DNA of 64,000 bases from the NCBI GenBank assembly GCA_019322435.1, contig JAHWIR010000010.1, forward strand, positions 1-64,000, written 5' to 3'. Below are positions 22,742 to 31,245 of the stretch, piece after piece. Under the pieces are notes generated by a model that ran no database searches, was not told the DNA's origin, and saw nothing but the letters and a program-made list of their open reading frames with translations. The position numbers and the translations under genes were made by a program. This DNA comes from Candidatus Woesearchaeota archaeon (lineage in GTDB: Archaea; Nanobdellota; Nanobdellia; Woesearchaeales; WJKL01). Position 1 is the stretch's first letter, and every line of letters begins with the position of its first letter.

Positions 22742-23989
22742 TTAATTTATGAAATAACTCCTCTTTAAAAAGATTATTTTAATAAGACTGATGATAATAA
22801 TAGTATTTAAAACTATCGTATATGGAAAGTAAAAAAATATCCCTAATACAGCCCTTAAACTGGCTTTTTCCTTAAATATATATAATGCTTTTGTTATCAG
22901 CAGAGCAGTTATTATTCCAGACAACACCCCAAAAATACTATACAAACTGACCCCCCATTCAGGAATCATATACAGCACATGCACAGGCCCTAACAAGCTA
23001 AACCACCTAAATGTATACATAAAAGCAGCCCCAAAACTGCCAATATTATAAGGCAGCCAGTAATTAAAATGATATGCAATTATAGGCAGACTAACAAGAG
23101 CATAAAAACTCCACCAATACTGATTTACAAACAAAAACAAGATAGAAGGGCTGGATCTAAAAGAAAACAGCTTTCTATTCTTCTTCAATGACTGCAAAAC
23201 ACCTATCCACCAGCGCATCCTCTGCTTCACTAATGCCTTCAAACTGCCAGGAACAAGCACATTAGCAATTGCATCATGGACGTTTATTGTTTTATATCCA
23301 GCTGAATAAATCTCAAGAGCAATATCAGCATCCTCTGTCATACTATCCTTCTTAAAACCGCCAACCTTCTCAAGCACTTTTTTCCTGTAGCAGGCAAAAG
23401 CTCCGTAAAACCATATCCCATTATTGAATAGTACAGAAAAGCTCTTTCTGATAAGATTATTATAATGATATTCAATGTTCTGGAACATGCCCCAGAAAGA
23501 TTTCTTGTTTCTGGCAATACAGCTCCCATTTGTCGCTCCGACCTCTGCATTCAAAAAAGGCTGCACAAGATTCTTCAGTGTTTTTTTCTCAATAAGAGTG
23601 TCAGCATCAACAGTAAATATTATCTCATTTTTGGCCTTATCAACACCCAAATTCAATGCCTCTGACTTCCCACCATGCTTTCCTCTAACAACCATTACCC
23701 CTTTCCCATAATCTTCAACTGCTTTCAACGTCCCATCCTTGCTTCCATCATCAACAACAACAACCTCTATCTTCTCCTTAGGATAATCAGAAGCATAAAT
23801 CGCATCTAAACAGTTTTTAATATTCTTTTCTTCATTATAACAAGGAACAACAACACTAACTTCAGGTTCATAATCTCCTTTATCCGTTTTCTTAAAATTA
23901 GAAATAAAAGCAGTTATAAACACAATCATCAAAAACAAGAACAGCAATCCAAACACAAAACTGCTTAACAACATAATAATCTCTGCCAT
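22742..23989 (-). CDS. Processive family 2 glycosyltransferase (PgaC/NodC-like), 415 aa
   Basis: Second membrane GT2 of the same type: N-terminal helix about 8-30, D-D at 80-81, DAD at 128-130, TED at 218-220, QRMRW at 256-260, then four C-terminal helices. First gene of the two-gene operon (7-nt spacing). The layout fits poly-N-acetylglucosamine or chitin-oligosaccharide synthases, but the sugar cannot be told from motifs alone. Confidence 0.88.
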   Translation of the reverse strand: MAEIIMLLSSFVFGLLFLFLMIVFITAFISNFKKTDKGDYEPEVSVVVPCYNEEKNIKNCLDAIYASDYPKEKIEVVVVDDGSKDGTLKAVEDYGKGVMVVRGKHGGKSEALNLGVDKAKNEIIFTVDADTLIEKKTLKNLVQPFLNAEVGATNGSCIARNKKSFWGMFQNIEYHYNNLIRKSFSVLFNNGIWFYGAFACYRKKVLEKVGGFKKDSMTEDADIALEIYSAGYKTINVHDAIANVLVPGSLKALVKQRMRWWIGVLQSLKKNRKLFSFRSSPSILFLFVNQYWWSFYALVSLPIIAYHFNYWLPYNIGSFGAAFMYTFRWFSLLGPVHVLYMIPEWGVSLYSIFGVLSGIITALLITKALYIFKEKASLRAVLGIFFYFPYTIVLNTIIIISLIKIIFLKRSYFIN

Positions 23990-24029
23990 ATATCAAAAAA
24001 CCCCCTATTTATTAATAAATTTTGTTCTT

Positions 24030-24491
24030 TTACTCTACTTTCTTTATCTTAATCAAATCACCTATTGTCACTGCTTCTGCATCCCCCTTACTATTAGCCT
24101 TCTTGGCTTTCTCTTCTCTAATCTCTTCCACCAATTCAATATTAAGCATCCTCTCTAACTTCCTAGCTAGATCTATACTTGGCATCATCTCTCTATTCTC
24201 CATCTGATGTACAAAAGATTTCTTCTGATTAATCTTTTTAGCAAACTCCTCCTGATTTAATCCCAGCTCATTCCTTTTTCTCCTAATCTTTTCAGCAAAA
24301 TCTCCAACAACCATCTCAATAACCTCTGGTTCATCTTCAACAATCCGCTTAACTTTCTTCTCTACCTTAACTTCTCTAATATCTCCAATCACTTTCCCAA
24401 ATCTGCTGCACTCACTGCAGACATTCATCTCAGTTCCTTCTATCCTAACCTTATACAGCTTTCCCTCAACTCCACACATATCACATCTCAT
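24030..24491 (-). CDS. aMBF1-type zinc-ribbon/HTH protein, 153 aa
   Basis: Archaeal homologue of multiprotein bridging factor 1. An N-terminal zinc ribbon (RCDMCG ... NVCSECS) precedes a Cro/C1-type helix-turn-helix (KIRRKRNELGLNQEEFAKKI, then KKSFVHQMENREMMPSI), at about 72-125. aMBF1 binds the small ribosomal subunit and is linked to translation rather than transcription. Start set at ATG 24491 since a TATA box (24513-24524) is 27 nt away; ATG 24497 is also possible. Confidence 0.9.
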   Translation of the reverse strand: MRCDMCGVEGKLYKVRIEGTEMNVCSECSRFGKVIGDIREVKVEKKVKRIVEDEPEVIEMVVGDFAEKIRRKRNELGLNQEEFAKKINQKKSFVHQMENREMMPSIDLARKLERMLNIELVEEIREEKAKKANSKGDAEAVTIGDLIKIKKVE

Positions 24492-24512
24492 AAACATCCT
24501 TCTACAAACTAG

Positions 24513-24524
24513 ATATTTATATTT
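24513..24524 (-). promoter_or_regulatory. TATA box for the aMBF1 gene
   Basis: AAATATAAATAT on the minus strand, centred 27 nt before ATG 24491. It forms a divergent pair with the TTTATAAA at 24542-24549. Confidence 0.5.
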
Positions 24525-24541
24525 TTCTGATTTAAGATAAA

Positions 24542-24549
24542 TTTATAAA
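24542..24549 (+). promoter_or_regulatory. TATA box for the glycosyltransferase at 24572
   Basis: TTTATAAA centred 26 nt before the ATG, consistent with a leaderless transcript. Confidence 0.55.
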
Positions 24550-24571
24550 CAATTAAAAGCCCCTAAATAAA

Positions 24572-25576
24572 ATGAAAATATTATATGGTGTTTCAGGAGA
24601 AGGAATGGGTCATGCAGCAAGAAGCAAAACTATTCTTACAGAGCTGAAAAAACAACACAAAATAAAAGTAGTTGCAGGAGGCCGAGCTTATCAATTTCTA
24701 AAAAAACATTTTAATACATCTAGAATAGGTTTTTTTAAAATAATTTATAGAAATAATTCAGTAACCTATCTTTTAACTTTTTTCTACAATCTATTAAAAT
24801 TCCCTTTTATTTTTTTATATAACCTCAAATTTATTCCTATAATTCTAAAGTTCAAGCCAGACATAATTATAACAGATGTTGAATTATTCAGCTGCTATTT
24901 GTCAATCCTTTTTAATAAAAAAAGCATAAGCATAGACAATCAGCATATAATTAACACAAACCTAAATAAAAATCTTTTTTTTGAAAAATTAATTATAAAA
25001 TCACTAATTCCAAAAGCAGATCATTATCTTGTAACAACATTCTTTTATCCACCAATCCAAAAGAAAAATACTTTTCTATTTCCACCAATAAATACGCAAG
25101 AAGTAATTAATGCCTCCCCACAGAATAAAGATTACATCCTAGTTTATCAAACATCAAAAAGCAACAAAAAACTCATTCCAACTTTAAATTCAATAAATCA
25201 AAACTTCATAGTTTATGGTTTTGATAAAGATAAACAAATAAAAAATGTAAAATTAAAAAAATTCAATGAAAAAGAATTCATTAAAGATCTAATAAACTGC
25301 AAAGCAGTTATCACAAATGGAGGATTTACACTAATAGGAGAAGCCCTCTATCTCCGCAAGCCAATTCTATCAATCCCAATAAAAAAACAATTTGAACAGA
25401 TAACAAATGCAGTCTACCTTAAAAAACTAGGCTATGGAATGTATTGTAGAGAAACCTCCAAAAGAAACATCCAAAAATTTCTCTCCAATCTTAAAAAATA
25501 CAGAAATAACTTAAAAAAATACAAAAAACAAGACAACTCTAAAATCTTTAAAAAACTAAAACAATTACTTCAATAA
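24572..25576 (+). CDS. MurG-like GT-B glycosyltransferase, 334 aa
   Basis: N-terminal GEGMGHAARSKTI is the glycine-rich acceptor-site loop of MurG/MGD-type GT-B enzymes, and ITNGGFTLIGEALYLRKPILSIP near residue 248 is the donor-nucleotide site of family 28 (G-G-x-T-x-x-E). It probably transfers a sugar to a lipid or polyprenol carrier at the inner face of the membrane. Very AT-rich coding. Its 3' end overlaps the convergent yjbQ-like gene by 12 nt. Confidence 0.8.
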   Translation: MKILYGVSGEGMGHAARSKTILTELKKQHKIKVVAGGRAYQFLKKHFNTSRIGFFKIIYRNNSVTYLLTFFYNLLKFPFIFLYNLKFIPIILKFKPDIIITDVELFSCYLSILFNKKSISIDNQHIINTNLNKNLFFEKLIIKSLIPKADHYLVTTFFYPPIQKKNTFLFPPINTQEVINASPQNKDYILVYQTSKSNKKLIPTLNSINQNFIVYGFDKDKQIKNVKLKKFNEKEFIKDLINCKAVITNGGFTLIGEALYLRKPILSIPIKKQFEQITNAVYLKKLGYGMYCRETSKRNIQKFLSNLKKYRNNLKKYKKQDNSKIFKKLKQLLQ

Positions 25577-25960
25577 CTTAACAACAACCCTTCTATTTCT
25601 TGGCCCGTCAAACTCAGCAAAAAACAGCTTCTGCCATCTGCCCAGCTTCAGCTTTCCATCTTCAATAATAACTAATTCAGAAGCACCAACTAAAGAACTT
25701 TTAATATGAGCATCAGAATTCCCTTCACTATGCTTATATCCTTTATCAAAAGGAACCATCCTCTCCAGCTGCTTCAGCACATCATCTTTAACATCAGGAT
25801 CAGCCCCTTCATTTATAGTTATTGCAGCAGTTGTATGAGGACAAGACACAACACAAATACCTTCCTTAACCTTGCTTTCCTTAACAATCTCTTCAACTTC
25901 TTCAGTTATATCTATTAATTCGTTTCTTTTGCTAGAGCTAACTTCAAATTCATTTATCAT
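25565..25960 (-). CDS. YjbQ/UPF0047 family protein, 131 aa
   Basis: Family pattern is clear: CVVSCPHTTAAITINEGADPDVKDD (His in the HTTAAI motif), HSEGNSDAHIKSSLVGAS, and GRWQKLFFAEFDGPRNRRV. Members complement thiamine-phosphate synthase mutants weakly, hence the annotation 'secondary thiamine-phosphate synthase enzyme', but the true role is uncertain. Length is normal. TTTTATATG lies about 26 nt upstream. Confidence 0.93.
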   Translation of the reverse strand: MINEFEVSSSKRNELIDITEEVEEIVKESKVKEGICVVSCPHTTAAITINEGADPDVKDDVLKQLERMVPFDKGYKHSEGNSDAHIKSSLVGASELVIIEDGKLKLGRWQKLFFAEFDGPRNRRVVVKLLK

Positions 25961-26005
25961 TCACATCAATATAATATTAACATATAAAATCTTTTTGGAA
26001 ACTTA

Positions 26006-26050
26006 TGAGCTTTAAAAAAGCTCAAAATTATAAATTGCTAAAGCAATTTA
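26006..26050 (+). repeat. Double-hairpin element, copy G, intergenic
   Basis: TGAGCTTT 26006-26013 pairs with AAAGCTCA 26017-26024 (8 bp, loop AAA); TAAATTGC 26031-26038 pairs with GCAATTTA 26043-26050 (8 bp, loop TAAA). It has the same two-stem layout and loops as the in-gene copies. It opens with an ATG (26005) that begins an 18-codon mini-ORF, and lies between the divergent promoters of yjbQ and the ABC transporter. Confidence 0.6.
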
Positions 26051-26087
26051 GTAACATTTAAATATTCAAATCCAATATTTTATACCT

Positions 26088-27038
26088 ATGCCTGCTTTAA
26101 TCAACATAAAAAATCTTAAAAAACAGTATGGAAAAAAGCCTGTATTGAACAACATCAATCTTGAGATAAACAAAGGAGAGATGCTGGGTATTATTGGAAT
26201 GTCAGGTTCTGGAAAAACAACACTGCTTAACACAGTCATCGGATTTCTAGAGCCAGAAGAAGGAGATATTCTCTATTACAATAAACCAGAAAAAAAATAT
26301 AATTCTGTTTTTGAAAATGAATTAAAACTAAGAAAAAAGTTTGGTTTTGCAACCCAGGTTCCATCTTTCTATCCTAAGCTGACAATTGAAGAGAATCTGG
26401 ATCATTTTGGTTCATTATATCAATTAAACTCTCAAGTAAGAAAAAAGAATATAACAAAGCTCCTAAAGATAATTGGCCTGGAATCAGAAAAAGACCAGCT
26501 TGCCCAAAAACTATCAGGAGGTATGGAAAAACGCTTGGGCATTGCATGCGCTCTTATCCATAATCCAGAAGTTATAATCTTGGATGAGCCAACAGCAAAC
26601 CTTGATCCAGTTCTAAGAGATGAAACCTGGGAATTAATTAAAAACATCCATAAAATAGGAACAACAGTAATAGTAGCTTCCCACTTGCTAGAAGAACTAG
26701 AACCAGTATGTCAAAGAATAGCTATACTCCACAACCATTCTTTAATAGAAGTTGGCACACCTGACCAATTAAAAACAAGATACACAAAAGACCAGGAAAT
26801 CAGGCTAAAAGTCTCAGGAAAACAAGATAGAATTGAATCTATAATGAAAAAGAAAGAACATATCCATAAAACAAAGAAACATCATTCAACTCTTATCTTT
26901 TACACACAACAGCCATTAAAAACAATATATGAACTTTTACACTTAGTAGACAACCTTAACGAATCTATAATAAGCTTGGAATTAAACAGGCCTTCATTAA
27001 AAGAGGTATTTGAGTCTATATACAGAAAAAAGAGGTGA
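26088..27038 (+). CDS. ABC transporter ATP-binding protein, 316 aa
   Basis: Walker A GMSGSGKT (37-44), signature LSGGMEKRLGIA (142-153), Walker B VIILDEP (162-168), and the switch His in VIVASHLLEE. The C-terminal extension of about 90 residues is common in ABC-2 type exporters of drugs, lipids or polysaccharides. It is followed 18 nt later by its permease. TTTAAATA at 26057-26064 is 27 nt upstream. Confidence 0.93.
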   Translation: MPALINIKNLKKQYGKKPVLNNINLEINKGEMLGIIGMSGSGKTTLLNTVIGFLEPEEGDILYYNKPEKKYNSVFENELKLRKKFGFATQVPSFYPKLTIEENLDHFGSLYQLNSQVRKKNITKLLKIIGLESEKDQLAQKLSGGMEKRLGIACALIHNPEVIILDEPTANLDPVLRDETWELIKNIHKIGTTVIVASHLLEELEPVCQRIAILHNHSLIEVGTPDQLKTRYTKDQEIRLKVSGKQDRIESIMKKKEHIHKTKKHHSTLIFYTQQPLKTIYELLHLVDNLNESIISLELNRPSLKEVFESIYRKKR

Positions 27039-27052
27039 GCTGCATAAGCAGC
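27039..27052 (+). promoter_or_regulatory. Small hairpin before the permease start
   Basis: GCTGC 27039-27043 pairs with GCAGC 27048-27052 (loop ATAA) directly after the ATPase stop codon and four bases before the permease ATG. It may tune translation of the second cistron. Confidence 0.35.
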
Positions 27053-27056
27053 AAAG

Positions 27057-28745
27057 ATGAAAACACTATTCAAGATAATTAGAAAGAACTTCAAATTATT
27101 GATAAGAAGCAGAAGCTCAGCTCTAATAATAATCCTCGGTCCGTTGCTTGTCATATTTCTTGTTGGAATTGCTTTTGACAACCTGAACAAATACAGTCTG
27201 AGCATAGGGACCTTTTCAGAATCATACTCCCCATTGACAGACTCCTTTATCACAAAACTAGAAGAAAAAAACTTCAAAGTCCAAAAGATAGATACGCAGG
27301 AAGAATGTATCGAGCTCATAAGGCAGGGAAAGCTCAACACCTGCATCGTATTCCCCAAAGACCTCACAATAGAATCTGATATCAATGAGATAGTTTTCCA
27401 TGTGGATAACTCTAAGATCAATCTGGTCTGGATGGTGCTGGAAACAATATCAGGCAAGCTTGAAGAGCGCTCTTCAGAACTAAGCATCGATCTGACCACA
27501 GACCTTCTAAATAAGATACAATTGACAAAAGATGAATTATACAAGATAAGACCAGCTATAACAAACCTTAAAACAGAAAACCAGCAGTCAATAGAGCTCA
27601 TCGACACCTCAGAAAAAAAGATATCAGCCAATATCAATGACATGATAGCAAAACAGGCAAACATGCATACATTATTGCTTCAGAAAATCAAAAGCGCAAA
27701 AAGCAAAGTCAGTGATATGCAAGAATCAACTACAGAAAATTCTACAACCTATAACAAGCTGGAAGACATCAAAGATTACTTGGAAGATATGAGGGTTAAA
27801 TTAGAAGATAAAATCGATGTCATAAGCGACTGGACAGTCCTTGTCAATATCTTAAATGATATTGATTCTATTGTCATAACAAATCTTAATTCTATCAGAG
27901 GAAGCCTCCAATCCTCCACAGTCAGGATCAACGAGATACAATCAGCAATAGACAAGGTCTATAACGAAGTTGCAAGCATAAAAGTTACCAATGCCACCAC
28001 CATAGTGAATCCAATCACAACAAGAATAAAACCAGTTGCAACAGAAAGAAGCTATCTCAACTATCTTTTCCCAGCCTTAGTCATATTAGTGATAATGTTT
28101 ATCTCCATCCTGCTGTCCAACACACTGGTCATGATGGAAAAACATTCTCCAGCATATTTCAGGAACTTCATAACTCCTACAAGAGATGTTGTCTTCATAC
28201 TAGCTACTTATCTGACCAATGTCCTGCTTGTATTCCTGCAGCTCATAATAATCCTTGCCATCTCAGCAATATTCTTTAAAGCCCAGATTCTTGCTGCAAT
28301 CCCTACAACTGCTTTAATTCTGTTATTGACAATAACCTTCTTTACCTTTGTAGGAATGATTATTGGTTATCTGTTCACTTCAGAAGAGACATCCACATTA
28401 GCAGCAATCTCTATCGGCAGCATATTCCTCTTCCTCTCTAATGTAATCCTTCCAATAGAAACAATGCCAGAAGCAGTAAGAAAGATTGCCCAATACAACC
28501 CATTTGTGCTAGGAGAGAATCTTTTAAGAAAAGCAGTGATCTTCCAGGCAAAACTCCCAGCATTAGCAAAAGAGATGCTGATTCTCTTGAGCTACTCAAT
28601 AGTCTTATTTTTAATAATCTGGATATCTCAAAGAATAGTCAGAAAACACCTGTTCCACAAGCTCAGCTATCTAAAACACAAAAAAGCCAAGGAAAAATCA
28701 GCTAAAACAACAGCTAAAAAGAAGGTACCCGCACGAACAAAGTGA
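27057..28745 (+). CDS. ABC-2 type permease with a large external coiled-coil domain, 562 aa
   Basis: One N-terminal helix (about 21-41), then about 290 residues outside the membrane including heptad-like helices (about 150-285), then five or six helices to residue 530 and a basic tail. This is the YhgE/Pip-like or ABC-2 exporter layout. The large extracellular segment between the first and remaining helices is characteristic. Partner ATPase is encoded just upstream. Substrate unknown; export of a lipid or glycan is plausible from context. Confidence 0.85.
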   Translation: MKTLFKIIRKNFKLLIRSRSSALIIILGPLLVIFLVGIAFDNLNKYSLSIGTFSESYSPLTDSFITKLEEKNFKVQKIDTQEECIELIRQGKLNTCIVFPKDLTIESDINEIVFHVDNSKINLVWMVLETISGKLEERSSELSIDLTTDLLNKIQLTKDELYKIRPAITNLKTENQQSIELIDTSEKKISANINDMIAKQANMHTLLLQKIKSAKSKVSDMQESTTENSTTYNKLEDIKDYLEDMRVKLEDKIDVISDWTVLVNILNDIDSIVITNLNSIRGSLQSSTVRINEIQSAIDKVYNEVASIKVTNATTIVNPITTRIKPVATERSYLNYLFPALVILVIMFISILLSNTLVMMEKHSPAYFRNFITPTRDVVFILATYLTNVLLVFLQLIIILAISAIFFKAQILAAIPTTALILLLTITFFTFVGMIIGYLFTSEETSTLAAISIGSIFLFLSNVILPIETMPEAVRKIAQYNPFVLGENLLRKAVIFQAKLPALAKEMLILLSYSIVLFLIIWISQRIVRKHLFHKLSYLKHKKAKEKSAKTTAKKKVPARTK

Positions 28746-28794
28746 GTGTGACTCTTCGCAACTTTTATATACCTTCTTAGTTATTTCTAAAATA

Positions 28795-29262
28795 ATGATA
28801 ATAATAATCAGCGGAACACCAGGAACAGGAAAAACAACATTAGCAAAAAAATTAGCAAAAACCCTTAAATACAAGCATATAGATGTAAAGTATCTTATCA
28901 CTAAAAACAAACTTCAAGAATCCTATGACAAGAAAAGAAAATGCTATGTAGTAGATACAAAAAAACTAAACAAAATATTGATTGAAAAAATAAAACAAGA
29001 TAAAAATCTGATCATTGACTCCCATCTCTCACATTATCTTCCAAAAAAACATGTTGACCTAGCTATAATAACAAAAACAAATCTTAAAGTCTTGGAAAAA
29101 AGACTAAAAAAGCGTGGCTATAACAAACAAAAAATAAGAGAAAATCTTGACTGCGAAATATTTGATATATGCCTTAATGAAGCAAAAGAAAAACATTCCC
29201 CCATTGTCATAGACACAACAAAAGGCATTAAAATAAAACCAATATTAAAGAAAATAAAATGA
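28795..29262 (+). CDS. AK6/Fap7-type adenylate kinase, 155 aa
   Basis: P-loop GTPGTGKTT at 7-15, and IIDSHLSHYLP is the NMP-site signature of the AK6 (hCINAP/Fap7) family, as in archaea. These enzymes have adenylate kinase and ATPase activity and assist 18S/16S rRNA maturation in small-subunit assembly (known for the family). Leaderless promoter TTTTATAT at 28763-28770. Its stop overlaps the next gene, a ribosome-quality-control homologue, so both may serve ribosome biology. Confidence 0.88.
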   Translation: MIIIISGTPGTGKTTLAKKLAKTLKYKHIDVKYLITKNKLQESYDKKRKCYVVDTKKLNKILIEKIKQDKNLIIDSHLSHYLPKKHVDLAIITKTNLKVLEKRLKKRGYNKQKIRENLDCEIFDICLNEAKEKHSPIVIDTTKGIKIKPILKKIK

Positions 29263-30365
29263 AGACTCTTTCAGCTCTAGACTTGCACTATCTTGTACAG
29301 GAATTCCAATTTCTGATAAACGCACGCATTGACAAGATCTACTGCCCAAGAAAAAAAGAGATATTCATTGAAGCTTTTGCCCCAACAAAAGGCAAATTTA
29401 CACTAAAAATAGATGAAAAAACCATTTTCCTTACAGAACTAAAACCAGCTTCAAAACAACCGTCAGAATTCTGTATGTTCCTAAGAAAAAAGCTGGCAAA
29501 CGCTAGAATCAGAAAAATCCAGCAGCTCGGCTTTGAAAGAATCATTGCTCTGGATTTAGAATCAAAAGCAGGAAAATTCCAGCTGATTGCAGAGCTCTTC
29601 AGCAAAGGAAATCTAATTCTGGCTAAAACCAACAAGATCTTGATTGCATCAGAATACCAAAACTGGAAAGACCGCACCATCCGCCCAAATATCCAATACA
29701 AGCATCCTGAAAAAGAATACAATTTCTTGACATTAAAACAAGCACAACTGCAATCCCTTTTATCCAAAACAAACAAGGAAAATCTAGTCAAAGCATTGGC
29801 AATTGATCTTGGCTTAGGAGGAATCTACTCAGAAGAAGCATGCTTATTATCAAACATCGATAAAAACAAAACTCCAAAAGAACTCTCTCCAACAGAAACC
29901 CAGCTTCTATACTCCACTCTAGAAAAACTAAAATCCCAAAAACCATCCCCAACAACAGCCTACAAAGACAAAGAAGTCTTCGACCTAACCCCATTCCCGC
30001 TTAAATTATACTCTGGCTTAAAACAAGAAAAAGCAAAATCTTTTTCCTCTATTCTGAATGATTACTTCTCAAACATCGTTTCAATCATTCAAAAACAAAA
30101 AGAACACACCCAGATCAAAAGAATACAAGACATAATCAAAAAACAAAAAACAGATATTGCCAGCTTAGAAAAACAAGAACAAGACAACCATAAAAAAGCA
30201 GAAATCCTATACAACAACTATCAGCTAATCTCAAAAACACTCACTGAATTAAACCAAATCTCTAAAAAACACTCTTGGAAAGAAATCAAAGAAAAACTAA
30301 AAACCCATAAGCTAATCAAACAAGTAATTCCTGCTGAAAAATCAGTTGTTATAGAATTAAAATAG
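29259..30365 (+). CDS. rqcH: RqcH/NEMF-type NFACT protein lacking the C-terminal NFACT-R domain, 368 aa
   Basis: NFACT-N domain is clear: LSALDLHYLVQEFQ, ARIDKIYCPRKKEIF, SEFCMFLRKKLANARI and RPNIQYKHPE. RqcH/NEMF/Tae2 bind stalled large ribosomal subunits and recruit tRNA-Ala for C-terminal tailing. After the N domain and an HhH-like region, residues 270-350 form the coiled coil, and the protein stops there; the NFACT-R domain normally following is missing (usual length is about 550-680). It may be a real short form or the R domain may be encoded elsewhere. Confidence 0.85.
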   Translation: MKTLSALDLHYLVQEFQFLINARIDKIYCPRKKEIFIEAFAPTKGKFTLKIDEKTIFLTELKPASKQPSEFCMFLRKKLANARIRKIQQLGFERIIALDLESKAGKFQLIAELFSKGNLILAKTNKILIASEYQNWKDRTIRPNIQYKHPEKEYNFLTLKQAQLQSLLSKTNKENLVKALAIDLGLGGIYSEEACLLSNIDKNKTPKELSPTETQLLYSTLEKLKSQKPSPTTAYKDKEVFDLTPFPLKLYSGLKQEKAKSFSSILNDYFSNIVSIIQKQKEHTQIKRIQDIIKKQKTDIASLEKQEQDNHKKAEILYNNYQLISKTLTELNQISKKHSWKEIKEKLKTHKLIKQVIPAEKSVVIELK

Positions 30366-30401
30366 CAACATTTATATTATATTTCTATCATTCAACAATC
30401 A

Positions 30402-31028
30402 ATGAAAAAATACATTATTCCATTCCTGCTGATATTAATCAGTCTTTTCCTTCCTTCTTTTGGAGTCAACATATTCTTAGCCTATACAATAAAAACTCTG
30501 GTAGGACTAGCTGCAATAATCTATTTTTGGAAACAATACAAAGAGATAAAACTAAAATTTGACCCATTAGCATGGCTAGCAGGATTAGTAATAATCATAG
30601 TGTGGCTAAGCCTGGAATTCCTAAACAAAGGAAACACAGCAAGCTATGATCCAACCATATTCACAGGAGCATTATTCTATCTTGTGATAATCCAGAAACT
30701 GATAGGCATGGTCATAGTTGCAGCAGTTATAGAAGAGCTGTTCATGAGATCCTTTTTGATCAGACTATTCATAGACAGAGACTTTGAAAAAGTTAAGATT
30801 GGAAAATTCACCTGGCTTTCATTCATAATAACAACAGCTTTATTCGGCTTGATGCACGGCAGCACAATAATAGGCTCAAGACTAGTGGCAGGATTAGCAG
30901 TAGGAGCATTATTCAACCTGTGGCTATACTTTAGAAAAGACATCTTCTCCTGCATCCAATGCCATGCAGCAGCAAACCTATTCTTGGCAATATTCACATT
31001 GATAACCCAGAATTGGTTGTTATGGTAA
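30402..31028 (+). CDS. CPBP-family intramembrane metalloprotease, 208 aa
   Basis: Motif 1 EELFMRS (E111, E112, R116), motif 2 FGLMH (F148 to H152) and motif 3 H-x-x-x-N (H188, N192) of the CPBP/Abi (Rce1-like) family are all present, within six to eight membrane helices. Members cleave membrane or prenylated proteins; some act in bacteriocin self-immunity. Substrate unknown. TTTATATTAT at 30371-30380 gives a leaderless spacing. Confidence 0.88.
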   Translation: MKKYIIPFLLILISLFLPSFGVNIFLAYTIKTLVGLAAIIYFWKQYKEIKLKFDPLAWLAGLVIIIVWLSLEFLNKGNTASYDPTIFTGALFYLVIIQKLIGMVIVAAVIEELFMRSFLIRLFIDRDFEKVKIGKFTWLSFIITTALFGLMHGSTIIGSRLVAGLAVGALFNLWLYFRKDIFSCIQCHAAANLFLAIFTLITQNWLLW

Positions 31029-31043
31029 AATTCTAGAAAATAA

Positions 31044-31153
31044 GGTGGCAGCTTACCATGTTTCCCGCGTAGTGCAGTACCGCATGATACGGAAGCTTGC
31101 TTAACTTCTGTGTTCGAATGGGAACAGGTGAACCAAGCCCCTATGGCCGCCTA
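31044..31153 (-). rRNA. rrf: 5S ribosomal RNA
   Basis: The minus strand contains the conserved core GTTCCCATTCGAACACAG (loop B/C region), GAAGTTAAGC, and a terminal helix from GGCGGC at the 5' end pairing with GCTGCC at the 3' end. Length is about 110 nt. Ends are estimated to a few bases. It is solitary: no tRNA or 16S/23S gene is adjacent. A T-rich stretch (TTATTTTCT on the minus strand) after the 3' end can terminate transcription. Confidence 0.93.
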
Positions 31154-31174
31154 TAAATTATCATTAATTGGCCA

Positions 31175-31182
31175 TTTATAAA
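31175..31182 (-). promoter_or_regulatory. TATA box of the 5S rRNA gene
   Basis: TTTATAAA preceded on the minus strand by a purine-rich BRE-like CGAAACC. Its centre is 25 nt before the expected 5' end of 5S rRNA at 31153. Confidence 0.65.
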
Positions 31183-31245
31183 GGTTTCGAATAATTAAGA
31201 TAATTTTTTAAATAACGACATTTTCTAAATTTTAGGGGGAAACAT

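Noticed and set aside
26900..27664. 254-codon minus-strand frame
   Set aside because: It is antisense to the ABC permease and ATPase genes, whose motifs and codon use are clear; shadow frame.
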